From Eubacteriales bacterium (GTDB lineage: Bacteria; Bacillota; Clostridia; Lachnospirales; Lachnospiraceae), in assembly GCA_030524175.1 (NCBI GenBank), contig JAUNHC010000016.1, forward strand, positions 54,146 to 118,145: a DNA stretch of 64,000 nucleotides, given 5' to 3'. Position numbers and translations under genes: made by a program. Below, in pieces: positions 15,253 to 23,994 of this stretch (position 1 is its first letter; the number at the start of each line of letters is the position of its first letter). Below the pieces are notes generated by a model. That model was not told the origin of the DNA and did not search any database. It worked only from the letters and a program-made list of their open reading frames with translations.

Positions 15253-16749
15253 ATGGATAAACACATCGAATTTGAGCATATTGTTAAAACCTTTCCGGGT
15301 CAGAAAGCTCTGGACGATGTCAGCTTTTCAATACGCAAGGGAGAGATCCATGCGATCATTGGAGAAAACGGAGCAGGAAAGAGTACGCTGCTGAACATAC
15401 TGCACGGTGTTTTTCCGGCAACATCAGGAGAAATAAAAATTGCAGGAAAGGCGGTAAAATTTTCAAGTATAGCAGACGCCATCAATTTTGGTATTGTAAA
15501 GGTTCATCAGGAGATTGTAAGCATCCCGGAGATGACAGTGGCAGAGAATCTCTTTATGGGTAAAGAGCCGGGACGTTTTGGAATCGTGGACAAACAGAAG
15601 ATGAACAAAGACACCGAAGAACTCTTAAAGCGTCTTAAATGTGATATCCGTCCTACGGATAAAATGGGCGATCTTTCAACAGGCCAGAAGCAGATGATTT
15701 CCATCGCAAAGGCTTTGGAGGTTAATGCCAGTATCATATCTTTTGATGAGCCCACTTCATCGCTGAGCGATAAGGAGGTTGAGACTTTATTCGGAATTAT
15801 TGAAGATTTAAAGAATAAGGGAATTACTATTTTATACATAAGCCATAAAATGAACGAAATTTTCAGGATGTGTGACCGGTCAACCGTACTTCGGGACGGA
15901 AAATTCATTAAGACGATTGAGATGGATAAAACTACCCGCGATGAGGTGATACAGGCAATGGTAGGACGGGATATCTCACTTTTTGCTAAACGTACCATGC
16001 CCTGCCAGAAGAAAGGTGACGCACCGGTGCTTCAGGTAGAAGGTTTGTGCGGAGAGCGGTTCCGTGATATCAGCTTTGACTTGTATCCGGGAGAAATCCT
16101 TGGATTTTTTGGGTTGGTAGGAGCTGGGCGGACAGAGGTTATGCGTGCTATTTTTGGAGCAGATTCCTATGGCAAAGGAACTGTACGTCTCAAAGGGCAG
16201 GAAATTCACTGTAAATCTCCCTATGACGCCATAGAGAGAGGAATAGCGCTGATCTCTGAGAACCGTAAGGAAGAAGGAGTTCTGCCAAACTTTGATAATA
16301 TGGATAATATAGCTCTGGCCAGCTTGAAAAAATATATGTCCGGAATGGTGATAAACAACGGTAAAAAGATTAAAAACGCCAAAGACAAAGGATCACAGGT
16401 AGGATTAAAACCAAATGATCCGTCTTTTATGACGGTAAGTCTTTCCGGAGGTAACGCACAGAAAGTAATTTTGGCAAGATGGATGTCAACAGACGCATAT
16501 GTAATGATTTTCGATGAACCTACGAAAGGGATTGATATCGGTGCCAAAGCAGATATTTATCTCTTAATGGAAAAAATGGCTGCCGCAGGACTTGGAATTA
16601 TTATGGTTTCGTCAGAATTGACAGAAGTTATGGGAATGAGTGACCGTATCCTGGTAATGAGCGACGGTGCCATTACCGGAGACCTTTCAAAGAGTGAATT
16701 TTCTGAGGAAAATATTCTGAATTATACAGTGGAGGAGAGTGTGTCATGA
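15253..16749 (+). CDS. Ribose-type ABC transporter ATP-binding protein (RbsA-like)
   Basis: 498 residues with two fused nucleotide-binding domains. ATG 15253 is chosen over 15181 because GGAGGG at 15240-15245 precedes it and the protein then starts like RbsA. The first domain has 'GENGAGKST' and 'LSTGQKQM'; the second has 'GLVGAGRTE' with the degenerate Walker A usual for CUT2 transporters, then 'LSGGNAQKV' and 'IFDEPTKGIDIG'. It energises ribose uptake through the permease encoded next, whose ATG overlaps this stop (ATGA). Confidence 0.92.
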   Translation: MDKHIEFEHIVKTFPGQKALDDVSFSIRKGEIHAIIGENGAGKSTLLNILHGVFPATSGEIKIAGKAVKFSSIADAINFGIVKVHQEIVSIPEMTVAENLFMGKEPGRFGIVDKQKMNKDTEELLKRLKCDIRPTDKMGDLSTGQKQMISIAKALEVNASIISFDEPTSSLSDKEVETLFGIIEDLKNKGITILYISHKMNEIFRMCDRSTVLRDGKFIKTIEMDKTTRDEVIQAMVGRDISLFAKRTMPCQKKGDAPVLQVEGLCGERFRDISFDLYPGEILGFFGLVGAGRTEVMRAIFGADSYGKGTVRLKGQEIHCKSPYDAIERGIALISENRKEEGVLPNFDNMDNIALASLKKYMSGMVINNGKKIKNAKDKGSQVGLKPNDPSFMTVSLSGGNAQKVILARWMSTDAYVMIFDEPTKGIDIGAKADIYLLMEKMAAAGLGIIMVSSELTEVMGMSDRILVMSDGAITGDLSKSEFSEENILNYTVEESVS

Positions 16750-17711
16750 ATGCTATTTACAAAAAATACCGCAGAGAATGGAGTACATTGATCGCGCTGT
16801 TCATTACGATCATCCTGTTCAGTGTACTGGAACATTCCTATTTGTCCGCAACAAATATTGCGACAATTGTTACACAGTCTGTCACATATGGTCTGATGGG
16901 AATTGGTATGACCTGTGTCATCATCACAGGAGGGATTGACCTTTCCGTTGGTTCGTCACTGGCGCTGCTGGCTTGTGTCGGTGCCCAGCTTGCCAAAGCG
17001 GGGATGCCCATACCTGTATGGATCGTTGTTTGTCTTGCTCTCGGATTTCTTATGGGAGTTGTCAATGGAGTTCTTGTAGGTGTCATGGGACTTCAGCCGT
17101 TTATTGCAACTATGGGTACCATGCAGGTGTTCAGAGGTATTGCCTACATTATCACCGGAGGTTTCCCGGTACTGAACGTACCCAGGGAATACAGGAATGT
17201 ATTTAACTTTAAGATAACATCTGTTATTACTTTTTCTGTAGTTGTATTTTTCATTTTCGCAATCATCATTACCTTTGTTCTGAAGAAAATGAGAATCGGT
17301 ACTTATGCATATGCAATCGGCGGAAATGAGGACGCTGCCAGACTGTCTGGCGTACGTGTGAAAAGGACAAAAGCATTATTGTATGGAATCGGAATGCTGG
17401 GAACAACCCTTGCAGCCCTTATTATGATCGGAAGACTGGGTACAGGCGATCCGTCCACTGGTCAGGGATATGAAATGGATGCCATCGCAGCAGCAGCGAT
17501 CGGCGGTACATCAATGGCCGGCGGCCGTGGTAATATTTTCGGTACTGTTATCGGAGCTGTTCTTTTCTCTGCTTTGAAGGTAGGCCTTGTGGTTATGGGT
17601 GTTGATACATTCTATCAGTACATTGTTACCGGTATCGTAATTGTGATAGCAGCTTACATAGAAATTGTCCAGGGAAATATGCTGTCCAAACAGAAAGAGA
17701 AGAGTAAATAA
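16746..17711 (+). CDS. Ribose-type ABC transporter permease (RbsC-like)
   Basis: 321 residues, about eight to ten hydrophobic segments. It carries CUT2-permease signatures: 'GGIDLSVGSSLAL' near residue 60, 'GLQPFIATMGTM', and 'GGTSMAGGRGNIFGTVIGA' near the C-terminus. It forms the membrane channel of the importer with the upstream ATPase, with which it overlaps by 4 bases. A strong terminator follows at 17765-17794. Confidence 0.92.
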   Translation: MNAIYKKYRREWSTLIALFITIILFSVLEHSYLSATNIATIVTQSVTYGLMGIGMTCVIITGGIDLSVGSSLALLACVGAQLAKAGMPIPVWIVVCLALGFLMGVVNGVLVGVMGLQPFIATMGTMQVFRGIAYIITGGFPVLNVPREYRNVFNFKITSVITFSVVVFFIFAIIITFVLKKMRIGTYAYAIGGNEDAARLSGVRVKRTKALLYGIGMLGTTLAALIMIGRLGTGDPSTGQGYEMDAIAAAAIGGTSMAGGRGNIFGTVIGAVLFSALKVGLVVMGVDTFYQYIVTGIVIVIAAYIEIVQGNMLSKQKEKSK

Positions 17712-17764
17712 AACAGAGCGGCAGGATTGCCGCTGCTGGATATCTTCATTTTGATCAATATATG

Positions 17765-17794
17765 GGGGCTGTCAGAAATGACAGCCCCTTTTTT
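17765..17794 (+). terminator. Terminator of the nucleoside/ribose operon
   Basis: GGGGCTGTCA, GAAA tetraloop, TGACAGCCCC, then six T. It lies between the convergent permease and LacI-kinase genes. Confidence 0.9.
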
Positions 17795-17825
17795 CGTCGT
17801 GAATCACTCACAAAACAGTTACAGG

Positions 17826-19745
17826 TCAGCTTTTGGAAGAATCGGGCCTGAGAAGATAAGGCTTGTTTTTGGTGATATAAACTTCAAGGCTGTTATGATC
17901 AATGAGTGCGGAGGATACGCCTTGTCTGGAAACGCAGAAGCCAGCGGCGATCATTGCAATCTGGATAGCCTTTTCCAGACTGTAGCCTTCGTACAGATAA
18001 GAGGCGAGAGCCGATATGAATGCATCGGCACCTCCGGTAGTGTCAACTGCGCTCCAGTGGGAAGCGGAGAAATACTGCATGGTATCTTTTGTTTTCAGGT
18101 AGCAGCCTTCATGTCCCAGAGTTATGATGACTGTGGGAATACCCCGCCTGAAAAAATAATCGGCCTGTTGTTCCACAGAAGCATATTCAGGACAGAGAAC
18201 AGAGGCTTCTTTTCTGTTGGGGATCAGGATATCAATTGTTTCGTATAATTCTTCCGGCATTTTCTCCAGAACGGTAGGCTTAAAGATGGTGGTAACATTG
18301 TTTTCCTTTGCGATCCTTGCAGTAGCGATCACTGTTTCCAGCGGAATTTCGCTTGAAATGAGACAAAAGCAGGCATTTCGGAAAAGATGGCTGCTGTTTT
18401 CTATATCTGCCGGTACCAGTTCATCATTTGCCCCTCCGAGAATGGTTATGGCACTTTCACCGTCACTTTTTGTGTAAATAAAAGCTGTACCAGTCTGATT
18501 GTTCTTGTTTCGCAAAATACCTTGCGTAGAAACGTTTTCCTTTTCCAGGGCATTAAGTACAAAAGTACCGTCAATATCATTTCCCACTGCACAGATAAGA
18601 CTTACCGGATGGCCCAGTTTGGCAATGCCGATTGCCTGATTGGCTCCTTTACCTCCAATGGAAGTGGCTGAATTGTGGATTTTTAAGGTATTTCCCAGTT
18701 GAGGCATCATACTCACATTAAAGGTATTATCCTTATGGATACTGCCCACGGAAATAAACATTTTCTTCTTCATATATGAGGGCTGGCTGATGCTCTTTTC
18801 ATGGTTAAGCTCCCAGGAAGGTGAAAATTGATAGGAGGGATCCCCTTCCAGTGCCTTTTCACAAATCTTTATGAACTCACTGCATACGTGGTGCCCGAAT
18901 TCTTCATACGGTATGGTTACACTGGATACAGGCGGATGTGAGGAAACATCGTAGCACCCGCCCCTCAGGCTGATGATTGAAAAGTCAGAAGGAATAAAGT
19001 AACGCTGCTTGTTCAATGTCTCATACAGGGAGAGGGCATTGTCAAAGTGTGTACTTACGGCGCCGGTAATATTATACTGAAGCATTTTAGGAATAAAGGA
19101 ATCATCGCAGGTATAAAAAATCATATCGTCAGAATAGGGGAGCTGATTGTTGTAGAGACATTTCCGGAGGCCCTTCACAAACGGTATGGAACGGATGCTG
19201 CCTTTTTTCAGCAGGCAGGCAATGTTTGTGTGTTTTTTATCTATTAATTTCTGTGTCAGGGTATATCCCAGGCTGGCGTAGTCGATCTCATAGGATGGGT
19301 ACTGGAGAGGGCTGTTGATGAAACAGAAGGGAATCATATACTTGGTCAAATCCTGGCTTCGTTCATAGCTGTTGTCGGATATGGGTTCCCAGATAACCCC
19401 GTCCACGTTATTTTTACAGAAAATTGTGATATTTTTTGCTTCACGCACGCAGTCTCCCTGGCTTTCCAGAAGCAAAACTCCGTAACCATGTTCCTGGGCA
19501 GTCTCCAGAATACTGTTTAACAGCAGGCTGGATTTTACAGTGGACCGAAGAAGGACACCCAGAAGAAATTTCTTTGGGCCTAAGGTGTTTTTGACAGCTC
19601 CGTATGGTGTGAAATTGTATTCTTTTACCAGTTGGAGGACTCTTGCCCGCGTATTGGGATTAACGTGCTCATCCTTTCCATTGATGATTTTTGATACAGT
19701 GGCGATGGATACGCCGGCCATTTTGGCTATATCTGTTATGGTCAT
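17826..19745 (-). CDS. LacI-family regulator fused to a ribokinase-like kinase
   Basis: 639 residues, about the sum of a LacI repressor and a ribokinase. Residues 1-55 are a LacI helix-turn-helix ('TITDIAKMAGVSIATVSKI'), residues about 60-315 a periplasmic-binding-like sensor domain, and from Met325 a complete PfkB kinase begins ('FISVGSIHKDNTF', 'GGKGANQAIGIAKLG'). The C-terminal anion-hole motif reads DTTGGADAF where DTTGAGDAF is usual; the catalytic Asp is kept. It converges on the ribose importer operon, its probable target. The fusion could couple repression to ribose or ribose-5-phosphate. No stop or frameshift separates the halves, so the fusion is real in this sequence. Confidence 0.88.
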   Translation of the reverse strand: MTITDIAKMAGVSIATVSKIINGKDEHVNPNTRARVLQLVKEYNFTPYGAVKNTLGPKKFLLGVLLRSTVKSSLLLNSILETAQEHGYGVLLLESQGDCVREAKNITIFCKNNVDGVIWEPISDNSYERSQDLTKYMIPFCFINSPLQYPSYEIDYASLGYTLTQKLIDKKHTNIACLLKKGSIRSIPFVKGLRKCLYNNQLPYSDDMIFYTCDDSFIPKMLQYNITGAVSTHFDNALSLYETLNKQRYFIPSDFSIISLRGGCYDVSSHPPVSSVTIPYEEFGHHVCSEFIKICEKALEGDPSYQFSPSWELNHEKSISQPSYMKKKMFISVGSIHKDNTFNVSMMPQLGNTLKIHNSATSIGGKGANQAIGIAKLGHPVSLICAVGNDIDGTFVLNALEKENVSTQGILRNKNNQTGTAFIYTKSDGESAITILGGANDELVPADIENSSHLFRNACFCLISSEIPLETVIATARIAKENNVTTIFKPTVLEKMPEELYETIDILIPNRKEASVLCPEYASVEQQADYFFRRGIPTVIITLGHEGCYLKTKDTMQYFSASHWSAVDTTGGADAFISALASYLYEGYSLEKAIQIAMIAAGFCVSRQGVSSALIDHNSLEVYITKNKPYLLRPDSSKS

Positions 19746-19824
19746 ATTTCTTTCCTCATTTATTATCAGTTATAGTGCTCATATTTTCCGGTGGGGTGAA
19801 GTATTTCCCCCTTTGTCTACTGAT

Positions 19825-19853
19825 ATTATCGGATAAACGACTATATTTGTCAA
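19825..19853 (-). promoter_or_regulatory. Sigma-A promoter of the LacI-kinase gene
   Basis: On the minus strand TTGACA (19848-19853), 17-base spacer, GATAAT (19825-19830). The -35 box abuts the terminator hairpin of the upstream Crp gene. Confidence 0.7.
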
Positions 19854-19896
19854 CAAAAAAACAGCAGCTTGCTGGTGGGGCGGGCTGCTGTTTTTT
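19854..19896. terminator. Terminator hairpin after the Crp/Fnr gene
   Basis: ACAGCAGC (19861-19868) pairs with GCTGCTGT (19884-19891), with A-runs on the left and T-runs on the right, so it can work in both directions. It ends the minus-strand Crp/Fnr transcript before the LacI-kinase gene. Confidence 0.75.
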
Positions 19897-19917
19897 ACAT
19901 TATGGGTATTAAATTTA

Positions 19918-20625
19918 TCAGCTTACCATCCATACCAAATCCTTTACATTATCATTATTGTACGCCAGCATTTGAATACTTTTGCGTTTGATTTTAATAA
20001 TGTTTTCTTCCTCTAATTTTTTGAGAAGTCTGGAAATCACTTCTCTGGATGACGCCAGCTCGTCAGCAAGCTGTTCATGTGTCAATGGTATGATATCGGT
20101 TTGATTCAGAAGGCAATATTCGCAAAGTTTCTTTCTGAGCCGTTCCTTCAGGGATAAGAAGCTCAGGTCGTTAATAAGCTCCAGCAGTTTGGAAACTATT
20201 TTCATTGAGCACTGAGTCTGCCACTTTCTTACACTGGGGCATTCATTATACATACGGATACTCAACTGTTCAGGAATGTAACACAACTCTGTTTCACCCA
20301 CGCACCTTGCTTCAATGGTGTAAAACAGTGAATCCAGACATCCTTTCGGAAATATAAAGCCTGAATTGTCTACAGTGATTTTTAAAAAGACAATAGTTTT
20401 CCCTTCCATATCCCGCATGATGAAATGAAGCTCTCCCTTCAACAGGGTCCATATCTTGGGGACGCTGAAAAATTCTTCAATATTAATGGTCTCACAGTCA
20501 TCGAATTTGCAGACAACCATTCTGTCCTTTACCTCTGCTTTTGTTTCCATTTTAAGGTCATTTAAATGGCGGCTTAATTTTCTGCAACTGTCAAAATTTT
20601 CTGCATTGATTATATGCTTTTTCAT
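19918..20625 (-). CDS. Crp/Fnr-family transcriptional regulator
   Basis: 235 residues. Residues about 20-130 form a cyclic-nucleotide-binding-type beta barrel, and a Crp winged helix lies at about 170-215 ('LTHEQLADELASSREVISRLLKKL'). The canonical cAMP-binding residues are not obvious, so the effector is unknown. The long upstream region is shared with the divergent hexitol PTS operon, which could be a target (inference). Promoter TTGACA-18-TATTAT is at 20795-20824, giving a leader of about 160 bases. Confidence 0.85.
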   Translation of the reverse strand: MKKHIINAENFDSCRKLSRHLNDLKMETKAEVKDRMVVCKFDDCETINIEEFFSVPKIWTLLKGELHFIMRDMEGKTIVFLKITVDNSGFIFPKGCLDSLFYTIEARCVGETELCYIPEQLSIRMYNECPSVRKWQTQCSMKIVSKLLELINDLSFLSLKERLRKKLCEYCLLNQTDIIPLTHEQLADELASSREVISRLLKKLEEENIIKIKRKSIQMLAYNNDNVKDLVWMVS

Positions 20626-20794
20626 CTATAACCCTCCCAATACTTCAATGAAGCCGTTAAAGCCATCCTAAATACAGTTTATTTGTTTGTTCTGAATTAG
20701 GGCATCCCTCCTGCATAAATTTGCATGTTTTTTGTGCATTTTTTGGTTACTGACTTGATCGATTAAAAACTTTCGTAAAACTTTTTCTTAACTT

Positions 20795-20824
20795 ATAATA
20801 CCATATAAGTTTCGCAATTGTCAA
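20795..20824 (-). promoter_or_regulatory. Promoter of the Crp/Fnr gene
   Basis: On the minus strand TTGACA (20819-20824), 18-base spacer, TATTAT (20795-20800). A small dyad (CTTATA/TATAAG) overlaps the -10 region and may be an operator. Confidence 0.6.
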
Positions 20825-20981
20825 TATAAATTAGCTATTTACACAAAGAAATAGTAAGTATTTGCGACTGCAATTGTGAAAAATGTCTGATGGAATGAAG
20901 GAAACTCAGAAATGTGATTGTTCAATGTGCGCGAGGGGAAACGAGCGGGATTTTTTTGTATTTTACCTGTTTTTTTATTAC

Positions 20982-21012
20982 AGATTTGGCGCTAATCTTT
21001 AGTGCCAAATCT
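20982..21012. promoter_or_regulatory. Inverted repeat upstream of the PTS promoter, probable MtlR site
   Basis: AGATTTGGCGCTA, five bases, TAGTGCCAAATCT: 13-base arms with one mismatch. A related repeat with the same 5-base spacer lies before mtlF (26195-26221). In both, 15 bases separate the end of the GCCAAAT half from the -35 box. Confidence 0.65.
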
Positions 21013-21025
21013 CTTTTTCTATTAA

Positions 21026-21055
21026 TTGAAAATTTTCCTTGCAGAAGGATATAAT
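21026..21055 (+). promoter_or_regulatory. Promoter of the first PTS transcription unit
   Basis: TTGAAA (21026-21031), 18-base spacer, TATAAT (21050-21055). The operator-like repeat lies just upstream. Confidence 0.75.
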
Positions 21056-21131
21056 AGACTCAGGTAGCAGGAGATTGATTGGCCAATCATACCTCTATGG
21101 TTAGGACTATATAAAAAGAGGTGTGAAATCA

Positions 21132-22532
21132 ATGAAAGAAAAAGTACAGGTTTTTGGAAGGTTTTTAAGCGGCATGGTTATGCCGAATATCGGTGCATTT
21201 ATTGCCTGGGGGATCATTACAGCGCTGTTTATGGAAAAAGGCTGGCTGCCAAATGAAAATTTTGCACAGCTTATAACACCTATGTCCACAATGCTTCTTC
21301 CTCTCTTAATAGCATATACAGGAGGCAGCGCGGTGGCCGGACAGAGGGGCGGTGTGATCGGCGCCATAGCCACAATGGGAGTGATCGTAGGGTCGGATGT
21401 ACCTATGTTTATCGGGGCTATGCTTGCAGGTCCGTTGTCCGCATGGGTGATCAAAAAGTTTGATAAATTTATGGAAAACAAGGTGAAGGCCGGTTTCGAA
21501 ATGCTGGTGAATAATTTTTCCCTTGGTATCATCGGCGCATTGCTGGCATTGTTTGCAATGATAGGAATCACTCCCCTTGTATCTGCTTTGAATGGTGTGA
21601 TGAGTGCAGGCGTCGGCTTCTTTGTGGACCATGGACTTCTTCCGCTTACAAGTGTGTTTATCGAACCGGCGAAGGTGTTGTTTCTGAATAATGCTGTTAA
21701 CCATGGCATTTTATCTCCCATGGGAATACAGCAGGTTGAAGAGCTGGGAAAATCTGTTTTCTTCCTGCTGGAAGCAAATCCGGGGCCCGGCCTTGGGATT
21801 TTGCTGGCCTACTGTATAGCAGGTAAAGGAAGTGCAAAAAGTTCGGCACCAGGTGCTGCGATCATCCACTTTTTCGGCGGTATCCACGAAATTTATTTCC
21901 CGTATATCCTCATGAATCCTTTGCTTATATTGGCAGTTATGGCAGGCGGTGCCGCAGGCATTTTCGTATTTACCATTATGGGCGTAGGGCTTACGGCACC
22001 TGCTTCACCGGGAAGTATTTTCGCTGTATTGATGATGTGCGAACGCCACAGTTATCTGGGATTATTGCTGGGGATTGGAGCAGCTGCGGCTGTATCTCTC
22101 CTTGTGGCTTTGCCTCTTCTGAAATTTATGGGCAAAGATGCCAGTCTTGAAGAAGCCCGGCAGAAAAAGGATTCCATGAAACGTCAGGCAAAGGGTATTG
22201 TCCAGGATTCAGAAAACAAAGCCGTTTCCGCATCAGAGGGGACTGTCAGAAAAATTGCGTTTGCCTGTGATGCAGGCATGGGTTCCAGCGCTATGGGCGC
22301 CACTGTCTTAAAGAAGAAAATTGCGGCAGCCGGGCTTGAAGGCATTGAGGTGATACATACCCCTGTGTCTTCCATACCTGCAGACGTACAGATTGTTGTC
22401 ACCCACAAAGAACTGGGAGAACGTGCAGCCCACAGTAATCCCGGCGCAGAGAGGATTCTTATCACTAATTTCCTGGCAGCTCCGGAATACGATGAACTGG
22501 TGGAGGAGCTGAAAAAGAGGAATAACAGATAA
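21132..22532 (+). CDS. mtlA: PTS hexitol (mannitol-type) EIICB component, copy 1
   Basis: 466 residues from ATG 21132 (AGAGGTG upstream; an in-frame GTG at 21123 overlaps that site). The EIIC membrane domain covers about residues 1-335 with mannitol-family motifs 'VNHGILSPMG', 'FLLEANPGPGLG' and 'GGIHEIYFPYI'. The EIIB domain starts near residue 375 with the phosphorylated cysteine in 'FACDAGMGSSAMGA' (Cys379). No EIIA domain is fused; it is encoded by mtlF at 26314. The protein imports and phosphorylates a hexitol. Mannitol is the default guess, but the operon lacks mannitol-1-phosphate 5-dehydrogenase. Confidence 0.9.
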   Translation: MKEKVQVFGRFLSGMVMPNIGAFIAWGIITALFMEKGWLPNENFAQLITPMSTMLLPLLIAYTGGSAVAGQRGGVIGAIATMGVIVGSDVPMFIGAMLAGPLSAWVIKKFDKFMENKVKAGFEMLVNNFSLGIIGALLALFAMIGITPLVSALNGVMSAGVGFFVDHGLLPLTSVFIEPAKVLFLNNAVNHGILSPMGIQQVEELGKSVFFLLEANPGPGLGILLAYCIAGKGSAKSSAPGAAIIHFFGGIHEIYFPYILMNPLLILAVMAGGAAGIFVFTIMGVGLTAPASPGSIFAVLMMCERHSYLGLLLGIGAAAAVSLLVALPLLKFMGKDASLEEARQKKDSMKRQAKGIVQDSENKAVSASEGTVRKIAFACDAGMGSSAMGATVLKKKIAAAGLEGIEVIHTPVSSIPADVQIVVTHKELGERAAHSNPGAERILITNFLAAPEYDELVEELKKRNNR

Positions 22533-22635
22533 AAGATGAAAAAGCAGTGCGGTGAGTATGAAAGGCATACTGGTCACGATGCCTGTAGTTTGGTATAATA
22601 AAAGGCAAGAAAAGTCTGCTGGGAAAAGGAAGATT

Positions 22636-23994
22636 ATGAGAAGCTTATTATATAAAACAGGTAAATTTTATACGAGGATGATCATAAGCAATATTGGCAT
22701 ATTTATCTTTGTCGGCCTGCTGTCTGTTTTGTTCGGCAGCTATGGTTGGTTTCCCGATAAAAATATGTATGCCATTTCCCAGCTTGCTTACAGATTCATA
22801 CTTCCTGTCCTGATCAGCTATGAGGGAGGCAGGCAGATCGGCGGTCAGAACGCAGGTGTTCTGGCTGTTCTTGCCGTGTCGGGAATCTTGGCTGCGGATT
22901 TAGAAAATGGACTTTGGGGCGCTATGGTGATGGGACCGGCGGCTGGCTTTTTGTGGAAACATGTTTATGGGCGGGTTTCCGGTGCAGTAAAGGCCGGTCT
23001 TCAGATGCTTTTCCGTAATCTGTCTCTGGCGGTGATGGGAGCATGTTTAGGAGCAGCAGGATTTTTCTGCCTTGCACCCCTTCTTGAGATATTTGGGACA
23101 GGTCTTGGAGCATGTGTGGAGTTCCTGGTACAGCATGGGCTGACAGGGGTGATCAGTATCATCACAGAGCCTGCAAAAGTATTTTTTCTCAATAACCTGA
23201 TGAATCATGGGATTTTCATTCCTATCGGAATGGAGCAGGCTGCGGATACGGGCCGCTCTCTTTTCTTTCTTTTGGAGGCAAACCCGGGGCCGGGAATGGG
23301 CCTGCTTTTGGCTTTTATATGCTGTAACAAGGAAAGGCGCAGCGAATACGGGGCAGCTTTATTTACACAGGCGGCAGGAGGGCTTCACGAAGTATATTTT
23401 CCCTATGTATTGTCGGATCTTAGGCTCTTGCTTCCGCTGACGGCAGGAGGCCTGGCAGGAAATATTGTATTCAGGCTGACAGGGGCAGGGCTTTTTGGGG
23501 CTGTGTCGCCGGGAAGTGTGGTCACAATATTCTTGATGGCAGGCAAGGGGGAGATCCTTCCGGTGTCAGCGGGGATCCTGGCTTCCGCGGCAGTTGCTTT
23601 TGCAGGAAGTATTCTGGTATTAAAGGGAAGGAGGATGCTTCCCGTGGATGAGAGGAAACAGGGAGTGGATTGTGAGATGGAGAAAGCCGTTAAAGAAAGC
23701 TTTGAGAACATAAAAAGAATTGCAGTAGTATGTGACGGCGGAGTGGGAACCAGTGCCATGGGTGCTGCCTTGCTGCGGAGAAGGCTGGCCCAGGAAAAGA
23801 TTGACGGCATAAAAACAGAAGCCTGGGCAGCAGATCTGGTGCCTGAGGATGCGGATCTGATCGTGTGTCAGAAGGATTTCGGAGAACATATCCCTGAGAA
23901 GCTTAAAAGCAGAAATATATTTATGGCGGATAGTCTGCTGAATGCAGAGGCTTATGGAGAATTGGCGAGAAAACTTCAGGAAGGTATAAGGTGA
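22636..23994 (+). CDS. PTS hexitol (mannitol-type) EIICB component, copy 2
   Basis: 452 residues from ATG 22636, selected by AAAAGGAAG just upstream rather than an unlikely GTG at 22552. It is a diverged tandem paralogue of the preceding gene: 'MNHGIFIPIGMEQ', 'FLLEANPGPGMG', 'GGLHEVYFPYV', and EIIB with the active cysteine in 'VVCDGGVGTSAMGA' (Cys366). All key residues are kept, so it is probably active, perhaps with another hexitol as substrate or as a heterodimer partner. Its stop overlaps the start of mtlR. Confidence 0.88.
   Translation: MRSLLYKTGKFYTRMIISNIGIFIFVGLLSVLFGSYGWFPDKNMYAISQLAYRFILPVLISYEGGRQIGGQNAGVLAVLAVSGILAADLENGLWGAMVMGPAAGFLWKHVYGRVSGAVKAGLQMLFRNLSLAVMGACLGAAGFFCLAPLLEIFGTGLGACVEFLVQHGLTGVISIITEPAKVFFLNNLMNHGIFIPIGMEQAADTGRSLFFLLEANPGPGMGLLLAFICCNKERRSEYGAALFTQAAGGLHEVYFPYVLSDLRLLLPLTAGGLAGNIVFRLTGAGLFGAVSPGSVVTIFLMAGKGEILPVSAGILASAAVAFAGSILVLKGRRMLPVDERKQGVDCEMEKAVKESFENIKRIAVVCDGGVGTSAMGAALLRRRLAQEKIDGIKTEAWAADLVPEDADLIVCQKDFGEHIPEKLKSRNIFMADSLLNAEAYGELARKLQEGIR

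Larger units (their letters stand above)
20626..21131. other. Divergent regulatory region between Crp/Fnr gene and PTS operon
   Basis: About 505 bases without a gene. It holds the minus-strand crp promoter, an A/T-rich middle, the inverted repeat at 20982-21012 and the PTS promoter at 21026-21055. Confidence 0.75.

Noticed and set aside
20982-21018. The GATTTGGC...GCCAAATC repeat as an intrinsic terminator
   Set aside because: It has a T-rich tail, but it lies upstream of the PTS promoter with no gene to terminate, and the same motif with the same geometry recurs before mtlF, which fits an operator.
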